The notes below the pieces were generated by a model. That model ran no database searches. It saw only the letters and a list, made by a program, of their open reading frames with translations, and was not told where the DNA came from. A stretch of 20,343 nucleotides of DNA from DATJXG01 sp035500455 (GTDB lineage: Bacteria; Acidobacteriota; Terriglobia; Terriglobales; Acidobacteriaceae), in contig DATJXG010000147.1 of NCBI GenBank assembly GCA_035500455.1, positions 1 to 20,343 of the forward strand. Reading direction: 5' to 3'. The stretch's first letter is position 1. Each line of letters starts with the position of its first letter. The position numbers and the translations under genes were made by a program. Shown here piece after piece: positions 7,571 to 15,438 of the stretch.

Positions 7571-7924
7571 TTGAAGTTGAGTGTGGAAATCAATGCCAGC
7601 CCCGAGGTCACGGTCGCTACCTGCCGTGGCCGTATCGTATTTCGTGACGAAGCCGAAGCTCTGGCCTCGGCACTGCTGAAAACCATTCCTTTCACCCGCC
7701 AGCTGGTTCTGGACCTGAGCGCGGTTGAGATGATCGACAACTTCGGTCTGGGTGAACTCCTGCTTCTGTGGCGCACCGCCCAGGACCGCCAGTGCCTGAT
7801 GGCCCTGGCCGCGCCCGGCGCGCAGGTCCGCGAGATGCTCGAACTCACCCGGCTGGACACGGTCTTCGAGGTTTATCCAACCCTCGAGGATGCGCTGTCC
7901 TCCGCCCGCGCCGCAACCGTATAG
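7571..7924 (+). CDS. Stand-alone STAS-domain protein (anti-sigma-factor antagonist-like)
   Basis: A 117-residue single-domain STAS protein. Members such as SpoIIAA bind an anti-sigma kinase to release a sigma factor, and are switched off by phosphorylation of a serine in the DSxG loop. Here the loop reads LDLSAVEMIDNFGLG, with Asn57 in place of that serine, so switching by phosphorylation at the usual site is not possible. No anti-sigma kinase, phosphatase or sigma factor is adjacent. The frame has no ATG; TTG at 7571 is the first plausible start, with AGGAAAG about 13 bases upstream, and TTG 7577 or GTG shortly after are alternatives. The gene converges on the LysR gene across a hairpin. It may instead be a binding partner in a different signalling complex. 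Confidence 0.8.
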   Translation: MKLSVEINASPEVTVATCRGRIVFRDEAEALASALLKTIPFTRQLVLDLSAVEMIDNFGLGELLLLWRTAQDRQCLMALAAPGAQVREMLELTRLDTVFEVYPTLEDALSSARAATV

Positions 7925-7931
7925 CAGGATC

Positions 7932-7963
7932 GTGTAGGGGCTGGGCAAATCCCGTCCCTACAC
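7932..7963. terminator. Hairpin between convergent STAS and LysR genes
   Basis: GTGTAGGG (7932-7939) pairs with CCCTACAC (7956-7963), and inner GGG/CCC bases could extend the fold. The stem works on either strand and sits eight bases after the STAS stop and 19 bases from the LysR stop, so it could end transcripts from both genes. It lacks a clear T run and shares its opening sequence with the palindrome at 1861, so it may be a member of a dispersed repeat. Confidence 0.5.
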
Positions 7964-7982
7964 ATGTAGCGCCTACCTCTTC

Positions 7983-8897
7983 CTACTCCCGCTGGAACCG
8001 GTACCGCCCCTGCCGCTCCGCCGCGATCGCCTCGGCGACCCGCAGGAACGCCCGCGCCACGTGCGACAGACTCGCCGACTTGCGGTAAATCAGCCGCAGC
8101 TTGCGATGCAGCCGCAGTTCGCGCACCCCGATGCGCACCAGTTCTCCGCGCGCCAGCTCGTTTTCCACGCTGATCTCCGGCAGGAAAGCCACCCCGTTCC
8201 CCATGGCGACGAAGCGTTTGATCGATTGCAGCGTAGGCAGCTCGATTTGCATATGCAGCGGCGTCTTGTGGCGGGCAAAGGCCTCAATCACCTTGTCGCG
8301 GTAGGGCGAAGGCACATTGTGCGCCACGAACGGCTCCGCCCCCAGTTGCCGGATGCTTACCTGCTTTTCCCCCGCCAGCGGATGCCGCGGAGGAACCACG
8401 AAGATTAACTCGTCAAGGTACACCACGGTCGAGTTGAGCAGCGGTTCCACCGGATCGTAGGTGAGCACACCGAACTCGCATTTGTGGTGGAGCACGTCAT
8501 CAGGAATGCGGCTGCCCAGGGTGCGCTGCACCGTGACCTTGATCATGGGATGCAGCCGCCGGAACTCGGCCAACACCGGCAGCAGATAGAGCGAGGTGAA
8601 TTCGTTGGCGGCGATCACCAGCTTGCCCTTCTGCAGCTCCCGCAGTTCGGCAAGCGCGGCATGGGCGCCTTCGCGAAGGTTCAGCAGGCGTTCGGCATAT
8701 TCCTGCAGCACGCGTCCGGCGTCGGTAAGCGTCCCATCACGGGAAGAGCGGTCAAATAACGCCTCCCCCAACTCCTGTTCCAACTTATGGATCGTCTGGC
8801 TGACCGCCGATTGGGTACGATGCAGCTTCTCCGCGGCGCGGGAAAAGCGCCCTTCGTGGGCTACGCTAAGGAAGACTTCCAGTTGGGAAAGGTCCAT
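7983..8897 (-). CDS. LysR-family transcriptional regulator, divergent from leuAB
   Basis: A 304-residue LysR-type regulator. The winged helix-turn-helix is at about 1-60 (LEVFLSVAHEGRFSRAAEKL, then TQSAVSQTIHKLEQELG), followed by the linker helix. The periplasmic-binding-protein-like effector domain is at about 90-295 (KGKLVIAANEFTSLYLLP opening, GNGVAFLPEISV near 230). Length is typical. The ATG at 8897 is the natural start. Its divergent position 152 bp from leuA is the classic LysR arrangement, so control of leuA or leuAB, possibly with an intermediate such as 2-isopropylmalate as co-inducer, is a reasonable inference (LeuO and related proteins are only loose analogies). The effector is not visible in the sequence. 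Confidence 0.94.
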   Translation of the reverse strand: MDLSQLEVFLSVAHEGRFSRAAEKLHRTQSAVSQTIHKLEQELGEALFDRSSRDGTLTDAGRVLQEYAERLLNLREGAHAALAELRELQKGKLVIAANEFTSLYLLPVLAEFRRLHPMIKVTVQRTLGSRIPDDVLHHKCEFGVLTYDPVEPLLNSTVVYLDELIFVVPPRHPLAGEKQVSIRQLGAEPFVAHNVPSPYRDKVIEAFARHKTPLHMQIELPTLQSIKRFVAMGNGVAFLPEISVENELARGELVRIGVRELRLHRKLRLIYRKSASLSHVARAFLRVAEAIAAERQGRYRFQRE

Positions 8898-8938
8898 GCG
8901 GAGGCTCGCGGACTGGCATTATGACCAAGCCACCTTCA

Positions 8939-8981
8939 CTTATAATATCAATACATCTAATGATAACAGAAAAATTATAAG
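8939..8981. promoter_or_regulatory. AT-rich dyad region, candidate LysR operator and leuA promoter
   Basis: Outer arms CTTATAAT (8939-8946) and ATTATAAG (8974-8981) are a perfect 8-base inverted repeat. Between them lies ATCA-n10-TGAT, which includes a T-n11-A pattern (8948-8960) of the kind LysR proteins bind. TATAAT (8941-8946) could be a -10 box reading toward leuA. The block is strikingly AT-rich in a GC-rich context and lies in the LysR-leuA divergent gap. Confidence 0.6.
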
Positions 8982-9049
8982 ATTCACTTTTGCCACGCCG
9001 TGTCCTAGGATAGATGGATCATTGGACCTTCTGTAAGGAGCTATTGAGG

Positions 9050-10402
<1,353 letters not shown>

Positions 10403-10591
10403 ACCACTTCAGGTGCGCAGTCAACTGCGCGTAAGTGCATGACTGCGCACAAGAATTTGCTTCTGCAGCAATCCTCGTATTAAAGTTATACTGGTATCCT
10501 TTTTTGCGGGATAGCAATTCTCGCCATTCAGGTCCCCTTGGCGCCGGCCCCGGGCGTCACCAGTAACTCGTCGTACAGACGTTTTGCGACC
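10403..10591 (+). promoter_or_regulatory. leuA-leuB intergenic region with alternative hairpins
   Basis: GTGCGCAGTCA (10413-10423) and TGACTGCGCAC (10440-10450) are perfect 11-base inverted arms around a 16-base loop. Inside the loop ACTGCGC (10424-10430) can also pair with the core GCGCAGT (10415-10421), so two mutually exclusive stems are possible. A CTTTTTTG run follows at 10499-10506. This could be an attenuator-like element, a processing site or a palindromic repeat. A TATACT near 10485 might be a -10 box for leuB alone, but no well-spaced -35 is present. Confidence 0.45.
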
Positions 10592-11701
10592 ATGCATCTC
10601 AAGATTGCTGTCCTTCCCGGCGACGGAGTCGGGCCGGAAGTCACGGCGGAAGCTGTACGTGTTTTAGAAAGCGTTTGCTCTGTCTTCCATCATCAGTTGT
10701 CGCTCCAGCGCAAGGATGTCGGCGGCGCCGCCCTCCTCAGCAGTAAAGATCCCCTGCCCAACGATACCCTTCAGGCCTGTCTCTCCTCGAACGCCGTCCT
10801 GCTGGGCGCGGTCGGCGGCCCGTCGTTCGACAGCTTCCCCAGCAATCTTCGGCCTGAAGCCGGCCTGTTGCGTCTGCGCCGGGAACTTGGCGTGTTTGCC
10901 AACCTGCGGCCGGCTATTTGCTTTCCCGCGCTTGAGGACTGCTCACCGCTGCGCGCCGAAATCGTCCACGGAACCGATGTGCTGATCGTCCGTGAGTTGC
11001 TGGGCGGCCTTTACTTTGGCGAACCCCGCTTGATCCACGGCCCCAGCGGCGACCGCATCGCCACCGACACCATGCGCTACGGCGAGCGCGAAATCGAGCG
11101 CATCGCCCGCGTGGCTTTCGAACTCGCCCGCCCACGCCGCCGCAAAGTCACCTCCGTGGACAAGGCCAACGTGCTCGACTGTTCCCGGCTCTGGCGGGAT
11201 GTGCTCAACCGCGTCGCCCAGGACTATCCCGATGTGACGCTCTCTCACCTGTACGTGGATTCCGCCGCCATGGCGCTGGTGGCTCGCCCCGCCGAGTTCG
11301 ATGTGCTGGTCACCGAGAACATGTTCGGCGACATCCTTTCCGATCAGGCGGGCGCCATCGTGGGCTCGATCGGCATGCTGGCCTCTGCCAGCGTCGGGGG
11401 ACCGGTTGCGTTGTACGAACCAGTACACGGCTCTGCGCCGGATATCGCCGGGACGGGCGCCGCCAATCCGCTGGGCGCAATTCTCTCCGCCGCTATGATG
11501 CTGCGCTATTCCTTCAAGCTGGAAGCGGAGGCAGCGGCAGTGGAGTCCGCGGTGATCGCAGTCCTCAACGCCGGGCACCGCACCCGCGACCTGGGTAAGC
11601 CGGGCTTGAAAACGCTTACAACTTCCGCCATGGGTTCCCACATCGCTGCCGCAGTGCAGGAACGCCGCAATGCTGCGGCCAACAGCGCACCTGCTCAGTA
11701 A
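10592..11701 (+). CDS. leuB: 3-isopropylmalate dehydrogenase
   Basis: A 369-residue NAD-dependent dehydrogenase that oxidatively decarboxylates 3-isopropylmalate in the leucine pathway. Family landmarks run in order: IAVLPGDGVGPEV at the N-terminus, LGVFANLRPA, VRELLGGLYFGEPR (catalytic Tyr), VTSVDKANVLD (catalytic Lys), YVDSAAMALV and FGDILSDQAGAIVGSIGM (Mg-binding aspartates), and YEPVHGSAPDIAGTGAANP (NAD-binding loop). Length matches the family. The ATG at 10592 fits the known N-terminus. An upstream in-frame TTG at 10538 would add 18 unrelated residues and is rejected. A strong ribosome site is lacking. The gene follows leuA after 189 bp; leuC and leuD, which make its substrate, are elsewhere. 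Confidence 0.95.
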   Translation: MHLKIAVLPGDGVGPEVTAEAVRVLESVCSVFHHQLSLQRKDVGGAALLSSKDPLPNDTLQACLSSNAVLLGAVGGPSFDSFPSNLRPEAGLLRLRRELGVFANLRPAICFPALEDCSPLRAEIVHGTDVLIVRELLGGLYFGEPRLIHGPSGDRIATDTMRYGEREIERIARVAFELARPRRRKVTSVDKANVLDCSRLWRDVLNRVAQDYPDVTLSHLYVDSAAMALVARPAEFDVLVTENMFGDILSDQAGAIVGSIGMLASASVGGPVALYEPVHGSAPDIAGTGAANPLGAILSAAMMLRYSFKLEAEAAAVESAVIAVLNAGHRTRDLGKPGLKTLTTSAMGSHIAAAVQERRNAAANSAPAQ

Positions 11702-11807
11702 TCCCTTTCGATTACCGAAGTGTGATTTCCACAGTCAGCGGATTCATCGCTAAGCGGTAAAATGACAATCGTTCTCCCCCGGAAAATCGGCTTTTAAGAG
11801 AGAACTG

Positions 11808-12083
11808 ATGCTGTCGAAGTGCGCCAACCCGTCTTGCTCCAACCCATTTCTTTACCTGAACCGGGGAAAGCTCTACCGCATGGAAATGGATGCTGGGCCA
11901 CCCGAGGCCTCTGTTTCCGCAGCCGATTTCGCTCCCAACAAATGCTGTCGAAGGATCGAGTATTTCTGGCTGTGCAACGAGTGCGCTCCGCGCATGACCC
12001 TCACCTTCAAGAAGGGTGTGGGCATCCGGGCCACGCCCGCGCCGCGCTCGGAAATCGTCGCGATCGCCGCCGCCGCTGACTAA
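11808..12083 (+). CDS. Small hypothetical protein with zinc-binding-type cysteines
   Basis: A 91-residue protein of unknown function. Cysteines are arranged C5-x4-C10 at the N-terminus (KCANPSCSNPF), CC at 46-47 and C56-x2-C59 (FWLCNECAP), which could make one treble-clef or ribbon-like zinc site. The patterns CANPxC and FWLCxxC look like a conserved small family, though I cannot name it. The rest is a short strand-rich middle (GKLYRMEMD) and a basic, alanine-rich tail. The ATG at 11808 follows an AAGAGAGAA purine stretch by a few bases. The stop overlaps the stop of the opposing glycosyltransferase gene by four bases, which supports both ends being real. It could bind nucleic acid or protein; no evidence separates these. 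Confidence 0.72.
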   Translation: MLSKCANPSCSNPFLYLNRGKLYRMEMDAGPPEASVSAADFAPNKCCRRIEYFWLCNECAPRMTLTFKKGVGIRATPAPRSEIVAIAAAAD

Positions 12084-12835
12084 CTTCCCCCATCCGCCTT
12101 CGCCGGCTTGGCATACTGCCCCCGAATCGCGTTCCAGCGCACCGTCAATAATTCGCCGAACATCCGCATGCCGTCGCGCACCGGATGAATGCGCGCGCCT
12201 TCCTGGTGCGCCCAGGCCACGGGAATTTCCACTACTCTAAGGCCGAATTTCCTTGCCAGGTAGAGCAACTCCGGATCAAATCCCCAGCGCTCGATCTTCT
12301 GGAACTGGAAAATTCTCTGTGCCGTGCTCCGCTTGAAAGCCTTGAACCCGCATTGCGTGTCTTTAAAGTTGAGCCCCAGCACGATTCTCATCAGCAGGTT
12401 GTAAAGCCGCCCCATCAGCTGCCGGTGCAGCGGCTGGCGCTGGGTCTGCAACTCGCTCCTGATCCAGCGCGAGCCAATGGCTATGTCGGCCCCGGCGGCA
12501 ATGGCGGCGAAAAGTTTTTCCGATTCTTCGATCGGCGAGGCCAGGTCGGCGTCGCTGAACAGCAGGATCTCTCCGCTGGCGCGGAGCATGCCGTTGCGCA
12601 CGCTGTAACCTTTGCCGCGGTTCCCCGGATTCCGCACCAGCCGCACCATGGGATGGCGAGCGGCAAATTGCGTCACAATCTCCGCGGTTTCGTCGCGCGA
12701 GCCGTCATCCACCACCAGCACTTCAGCGTTCCAACCCTGCCGCCCGGCGTAGGCCAGCACACTCTCCAGCGTGGGGAGAATCCGGTCCCGCTCGTTGTAT
12801 GCGGGAATCACGATGCTGTAGTTGGGGGATGGCAA
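12080..12835 (-). CDS. Family 2 glycosyltransferase (dolichyl/polyprenyl-phosphate sugar transferase-like)
   Basis: A 251-residue GT-A fold glycosyltransferase. SIVIPAYNERDRI opens the nucleotide-sugar domain, VVDDGSRDET (43-52) binds the nucleotide, GNRGKGYSVRNGM and the metal-binding FSDADL (93-98) follow. The DTQCGFKAF motif (160-168) and RWGFDPELLYLARK are typical of polyprenyl-phosphate beta-glucosyl/mannosyl transferases (ALG5/DPM1 type), which load a lipid carrier for cell-envelope glycosylation. There are no C-terminal membrane helices, so it would act at the membrane surface. The only start codon near the conserved N-terminus is TTG at 12835, with no convincing ribosome site, so the start is uncertain. 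The 3' end overlaps the small cysteine protein gene by four bases. Confidence 0.9.
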   Translation of the reverse strand: MPSPNYSIVIPAYNERDRILPTLESVLAYAGRQGWNAEVLVVDDGSRDETAEIVTQFAARHPMVRLVRNPGNRGKGYSVRNGMLRASGEILLFSDADLASPIEESEKLFAAIAAGADIAIGSRWIRSELQTQRQPLHRQLMGRLYNLLMRIVLGLNFKDTQCGFKAFKRSTAQRIFQFQKIERWGFDPELLYLARKFGLRVVEIPVAWAHQEGARIHPVRDGMRMFGELLTVRWNAIRGQYAKPAKADGGS

Positions 12836-12959
12836 GCGGATTGGCGAAGGCGCGTCTTCCGCAGAACACTCATTCCCTTCGCCCCTGTAAGAATAACGGC
12901 GAAGACAGAAAAAGGAAATCAGCCGGGCAGGAACCCTTCGTTCCTTTGTGACCCGTAGC

Positions 12960-12976
12960 GCCGGTGTCCCGCCGGC
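12960..12976. repeat. GCCGG...CCGGC palindrome
   Basis: GCCGG and CCGGC flank seven bases within a GTAGCGCCGGTGTCCCGCCGGC-like string, another compact palindrome of dispersed-repeat style. It lies in the 209-bp gap between the glycosyltransferase start and the diguanylate cyclase stop, which otherwise holds only the heptamer array at 13012. Confidence 0.45.
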
Positions 12977-13011
12977 AACTCGTCAACTAACCTGGCAAGC
13001 AAGTGCAAATC

Positions 13012-13046
13012 AGAAGCTAAAAGCTAAAAGCTAAAAGCTAAAAGCT
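13012..13046. repeat. Heptamer tandem repeat, 5 copies of AAAAGCT
   Basis: AGAAGCT followed by four exact AAAAGCT units. The last two bases of the array belong to the TAG stop codon of the diguanylate cyclase gene (13045-13047), so the array abuts the coding region on its downstream side. The same unit recurs at 14368-14401, next to the stop of the next minus-strand gene. Confidence 0.95.
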
Positions 13047-14097
13047 ATTTCATCACCCCCCGCTGCGCAATCCCAATATTATCCCGCGTAGTGTTCTTTA
13101 CCAGGTACATCATCTCGTCCGCCTGGCGGATCACATCGTGCGGCGTCTGGGCGTCGTGCGGGTAGGTCGCCATCCCAATCGACGCCCTCACATTCAAATT
13201 CAATCCCTCTTCTTTGCAGAACAGGCTGGTCCGCAGGCTGTCGCGCAAGCGCCGCGCCACCACCAGGGCAGCGTCTTTGCCCGTCTGCGGCAGCACCACC
13301 ACGAACTCATCGCCGCCATAGCGGAAGGCGTAGTCGATCAATCGCAGCTGAGCTTTAATCAGGTATCCGATCTCCGCCAGCAGCTTGCTTCCCACCAGGT
13401 GCCCGTGTGTATCGTTGACCTGTTTGAAATGGTCGAGGTCGATAAACAGCACGCTGAACTCATAGTTAAAGCGCGACGACCGGTACACCTCTGCCTCCAG
13501 CGTCTTGTACAGATGCCGGGCGTTGTACAGGCCGGTGCAATCATCCGTAATGGTAAGCTCCTGGATCTTCTCCACTGATCGCGCATTTTCAATCGCAATC
13601 GCCGCGTAGTCGCACAACGCCTGCAGGAAGAAAAGTTCCTGGTCGCCGAAGCCCTCCATCTCCACGTTTACCAACTGGATTACCCCCAGCACCCGGTGCT
13701 TCGACCGCAGGGGAATGCAGATAATCGACCGCGTCTGCCAACTGGTCAACTCGTCGATCCGCTTGGCGAACCGCGGATCGTTCATCACATCCGGCACCAC
13801 CAGCCGCTCGCCATTCTTCGCCACCCAGCCGGCGATCCCTTCCCCCACCTTAAGTCTCACATTCTTAAGGGATTCCGAGGCCGTCCCCACGGCAATGGCG
13901 AAGTAAAGTTCGTCCTTTTCATCATCCACCATGAGCAGCGACCAGTTCTCCGGGCGGAAGTATTCCGCCATCTTTTCCATGATCGTCTGCAGGATGGAAT
14001 CCAGGTCGAGTGAGGACGTCAGGGCCTTGGCCACCCCATGGAAGATGTCCAACTCCTGGATATGCCGGTTGCGCTTGGCGCCGGTGGCCTTGGTCAT
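13045..14097 (-). CDS. GAF-GGDEF diguanylate cyclase
   Basis: A 350-residue cytoplasmic enzyme making cyclic di-GMP from two GTP. An N-terminal GAF sensor domain spans about 28-170 (LDLDSILQTIMEKMAEYFRP, VGEGIAGWVAKNGERLVVPD, IPLRSKHRVLGVIQLVN). The GGDEF domain spans about 183-345, starting at DDCTGLYNARHL, with FIDLDHFKQVNDTHGH for metal binding and an intact YGGDEF signature at 260-265. An RLID inhibitory site lies exactly five residues upstream of the signature, so product feedback is expected. There are no membrane helices and no EAL domain. The ATG at 14097 has GAGGAA eight bases upstream; an adjacent TTG at 14100 is less likely. The ligand of the GAF domain is unknown. Confidence 0.95.
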   Translation of the reverse strand: MTKATGAKRNRHIQELDIFHGVAKALTSSLDLDSILQTIMEKMAEYFRPENWSLLMVDDEKDELYFAIAVGTASESLKNVRLKVGEGIAGWVAKNGERLVVPDVMNDPRFAKRIDELTSWQTRSIICIPLRSKHRVLGVIQLVNVEMEGFGDQELFFLQALCDYAAIAIENARSVEKIQELTITDDCTGLYNARHLYKTLEAEVYRSSRFNYEFSVLFIDLDHFKQVNDTHGHLVGSKLLAEIGYLIKAQLRLIDYAFRYGGDEFVVVLPQTGKDAALVVARRLRDSLRTSLFCKEEGLNLNVRASIGMATYPHDAQTPHDVIRQADEMMYLVKNTTRDNIGIAQRGVMK

Positions 14098-14244
14098 CAA
14101 GAGCGTTCCTCGGGGGGCGGGCTAAAGTGCTCGAATTATATGCGGCGCTTCCCAAAGCGGGCAATCAACCTTGGTAACGGTACCGGGCGGCACCGCGCGG
14201 TTACGGGAGGTTTCCGGCTCAACTCTCGGCTGTCATGCGAGGTT

Positions 14245-14265
14245 CTCAGCTGTCGGCTCTCAGCT
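14245..14265. repeat. Heptamer tandem repeat, 3 copies (CTCAGCT type)
   Basis: CTCAGCT, GTCGGCT, CTCAGCT in direct succession, with a related CTCGGCT 20 bases before (14225-14231). Same 7-base period as the other arrays in the window but a different unit. Confidence 0.65.
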
Positions 14266-14286
14266 AACAACACCACCGTAGAAGCA

Positions 14287-14302
14287 GGGCGCTTCAGCGC
14301 CC
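14287..14302. repeat. Palindrome GGGCGCT-TC-AGCGCCC
   Basis: Perfect 7-base arms with a two-base centre, inside AGCAGGGCGCTTCAGCGCCC, the style of a dispersed palindromic repeat. It could fold as a hairpin in transcripts of either strand. Confidence 0.6.
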
Positions 14303-14367
14303 GTGGGAAACCTCAACCAGCAAAAAGAGACCCCAACCCACAAACCGAAAGCTCCGACTGAAAACTG

Positions 14368-14401
14368 TAAAGCTAAAGGCTAAAAGTAAAAGCTAAAAGC
14401 T
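14368..14401. repeat. Degenerate heptamer tandem repeat, 5 AAAAGCT-like units
   Basis: TAAAGCT, AAAGGCT, AAAAGT (one base lost), AAAAGCT, AAAAGCT. The array ends two bases from the TAG stop (14404-14406) of the minus-strand kinase gene. Its unit is the same as that of the array at 13012. Confidence 0.88.
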
Positions 14402-14403
14402 GA

Positions 14404-15399
14404 CTACTCCCTCGCAAATAAAATCAACAAACAAAAAATCACCACCGGAATCATCGCCAGCGCGACATACAAAAGAATCCTTCGCCGCTTCCACGACCGC
14501 CGCTTCCTCCACTCCCGCAGTTCCACCCGTTCGGCCACTCCCACCTGATCCAGATGCTCGAGATCATGAGCAAACTCGCGCGCGCTGGCGTAGCGGTTGC
14601 GCGGCTCGCGCTCCATCGCCCGGTAGATCACTTCCTGCAACTGCGGCGAAATCGCCGGATCGATCTCCCGCGGCGGCACCGGATAATTCAACAGCCGGTC
14701 GGAAAGATCAGCCGCCGGATACGCCTCCCGCCCCGTGAGCATTTCGTAGAGAATCAGCCCCAGCGCATAAATATCGCTGCGCGCGTCCCCCCGCTTCCCC
14801 AGCAACTCCTCCGGCGAAATGTAGTTGGAGGCCCCGGCAATCTGCGCCAGCTTGGTAAAGGTGAGCCGCCGTGCCTGCGTCTTAGCCGCCCCGCCGAAAT
14901 CCAGCAGCTTGATAGCGTCTCCCGCCCCGACCAGAATGTTTTCCGGCTGCAGGTCGCGGTGCACGATGCCCATCCCATGCAAATATTCCAGCGCGCTGCA
15001 GATCGCCACCGCAATCCGCACCGCCCGCTCCGGCGCCAGCCGCTTCTCTTCCTCAAGCACGCGGCGCAGCGGCTTGCCCTCAAACCACTCCATCACCATG
15101 GAATTCCCGCCGCCGTCGGCAATGACCTTGATGATCCCCGGATGGTCCAGCCGTTCCGCAATCTCCCGCTCCCGCCGGAACCAGTCCGCAAAAGTCTGGT
15201 CCTTCTCCATGTAGGGATGCGGAACCTTGATCGCCACCGCCCGCCCATCGCGCGAGTCTGTCCCGCGATACACCGTGGCCGTCCTCCCCTCGGCCACAAC
15301 ACTCTCGATCCGATACGGACCAAGCGCCTCGCCGGTTTTGATAGCACCTTCCAAATATTCACCCAATGTGGCGCGGGCCCCCCCGCCCGCGAAAAGCAT
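14404..15399 (-). CDS. Atypical PknB-type Ser/Thr protein kinase with C-terminal membrane anchor
   Basis: A 331-residue eukaryotic-like kinase, domain about 28-285, with a basic juxtamembrane stretch and one membrane helix at 308-329, so the kinase domain faces the cytoplasm and no extracellular sensor follows. The ATP-site lysine (Lys58, VAIKVPHP), the C-helix glutamate (Glu79), the catalytic Asp149 and the DFG of LLDFGGA (167-169) are present. Two positions deviate: the glycine loop reads AEGRTATV instead of GxGxxGxV, and the catalytic loop reads HRDLQPEN with Gln151 where a lysine is normal. The APE motif is SPE. Activity may be reduced. The ATG at 15399 has GGTGGAG about eight bases upstream. 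It is 39 bases downstream of the transporter gene, probably in the same transcript. Confidence 0.93.
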   Translation of the reverse strand: MLFAGGGARATLGEYLEGAIKTGEALGPYRIESVVAEGRTATVYRGTDSRDGRAVAIKVPHPYMEKDQTFADWFRREREIAERLDHPGIIKVIADGGGNSMVMEWFEGKPLRRVLEEEKRLAPERAVRIAVAICSALEYLHGMGIVHRDLQPENILVGAGDAIKLLDFGGAAKTQARRLTFTKLAQIAGASNYISPEELLGKRGDARSDIYALGLILYEMLTGREAYPAADLSDRLLNYPVPPREIDPAISPQLQEVIYRAMEREPRNRYASAREFAHDLEHLDQVGVAERVELREWRKRRSWKRRRILLYVALAMIPVVIFCLLILFARE

Positions 15400-15438
15400 A
15401 AAGCTCCACCAACCTAAATGTTCAACCTCATTCCCTAC

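Larger units (their letters stand above)
14101..14403. other. Gene-free interval rich in short repeats
   Basis: This ~300-bp gap between the kinase stop and the cyclase start holds three kinds of repeat: a heptamer array of CTCAGCT type (14245-14265), a compact palindrome (14287-14302) and the AAAAGCT-type array at 14368-14401. No gene is supported. The cyclase promoter must lie near its right-hand coding end (14101-14200), but no clear consensus is visible. Confidence 0.6.

Noticed and set aside
10538..10591. N-terminal extension of LeuB from a TTG
   Set aside because: The 18 extra residues have no counterpart in the family; MHLKIAVLPGDGVGPE begins where LeuB proteins normally begin.
13012..13046. 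Short tandem repeat considered as a CRISPR array
   Set aside because: Contiguous 7-bp units with no spacers; CRISPR repeats are longer and separated by unique spacers.
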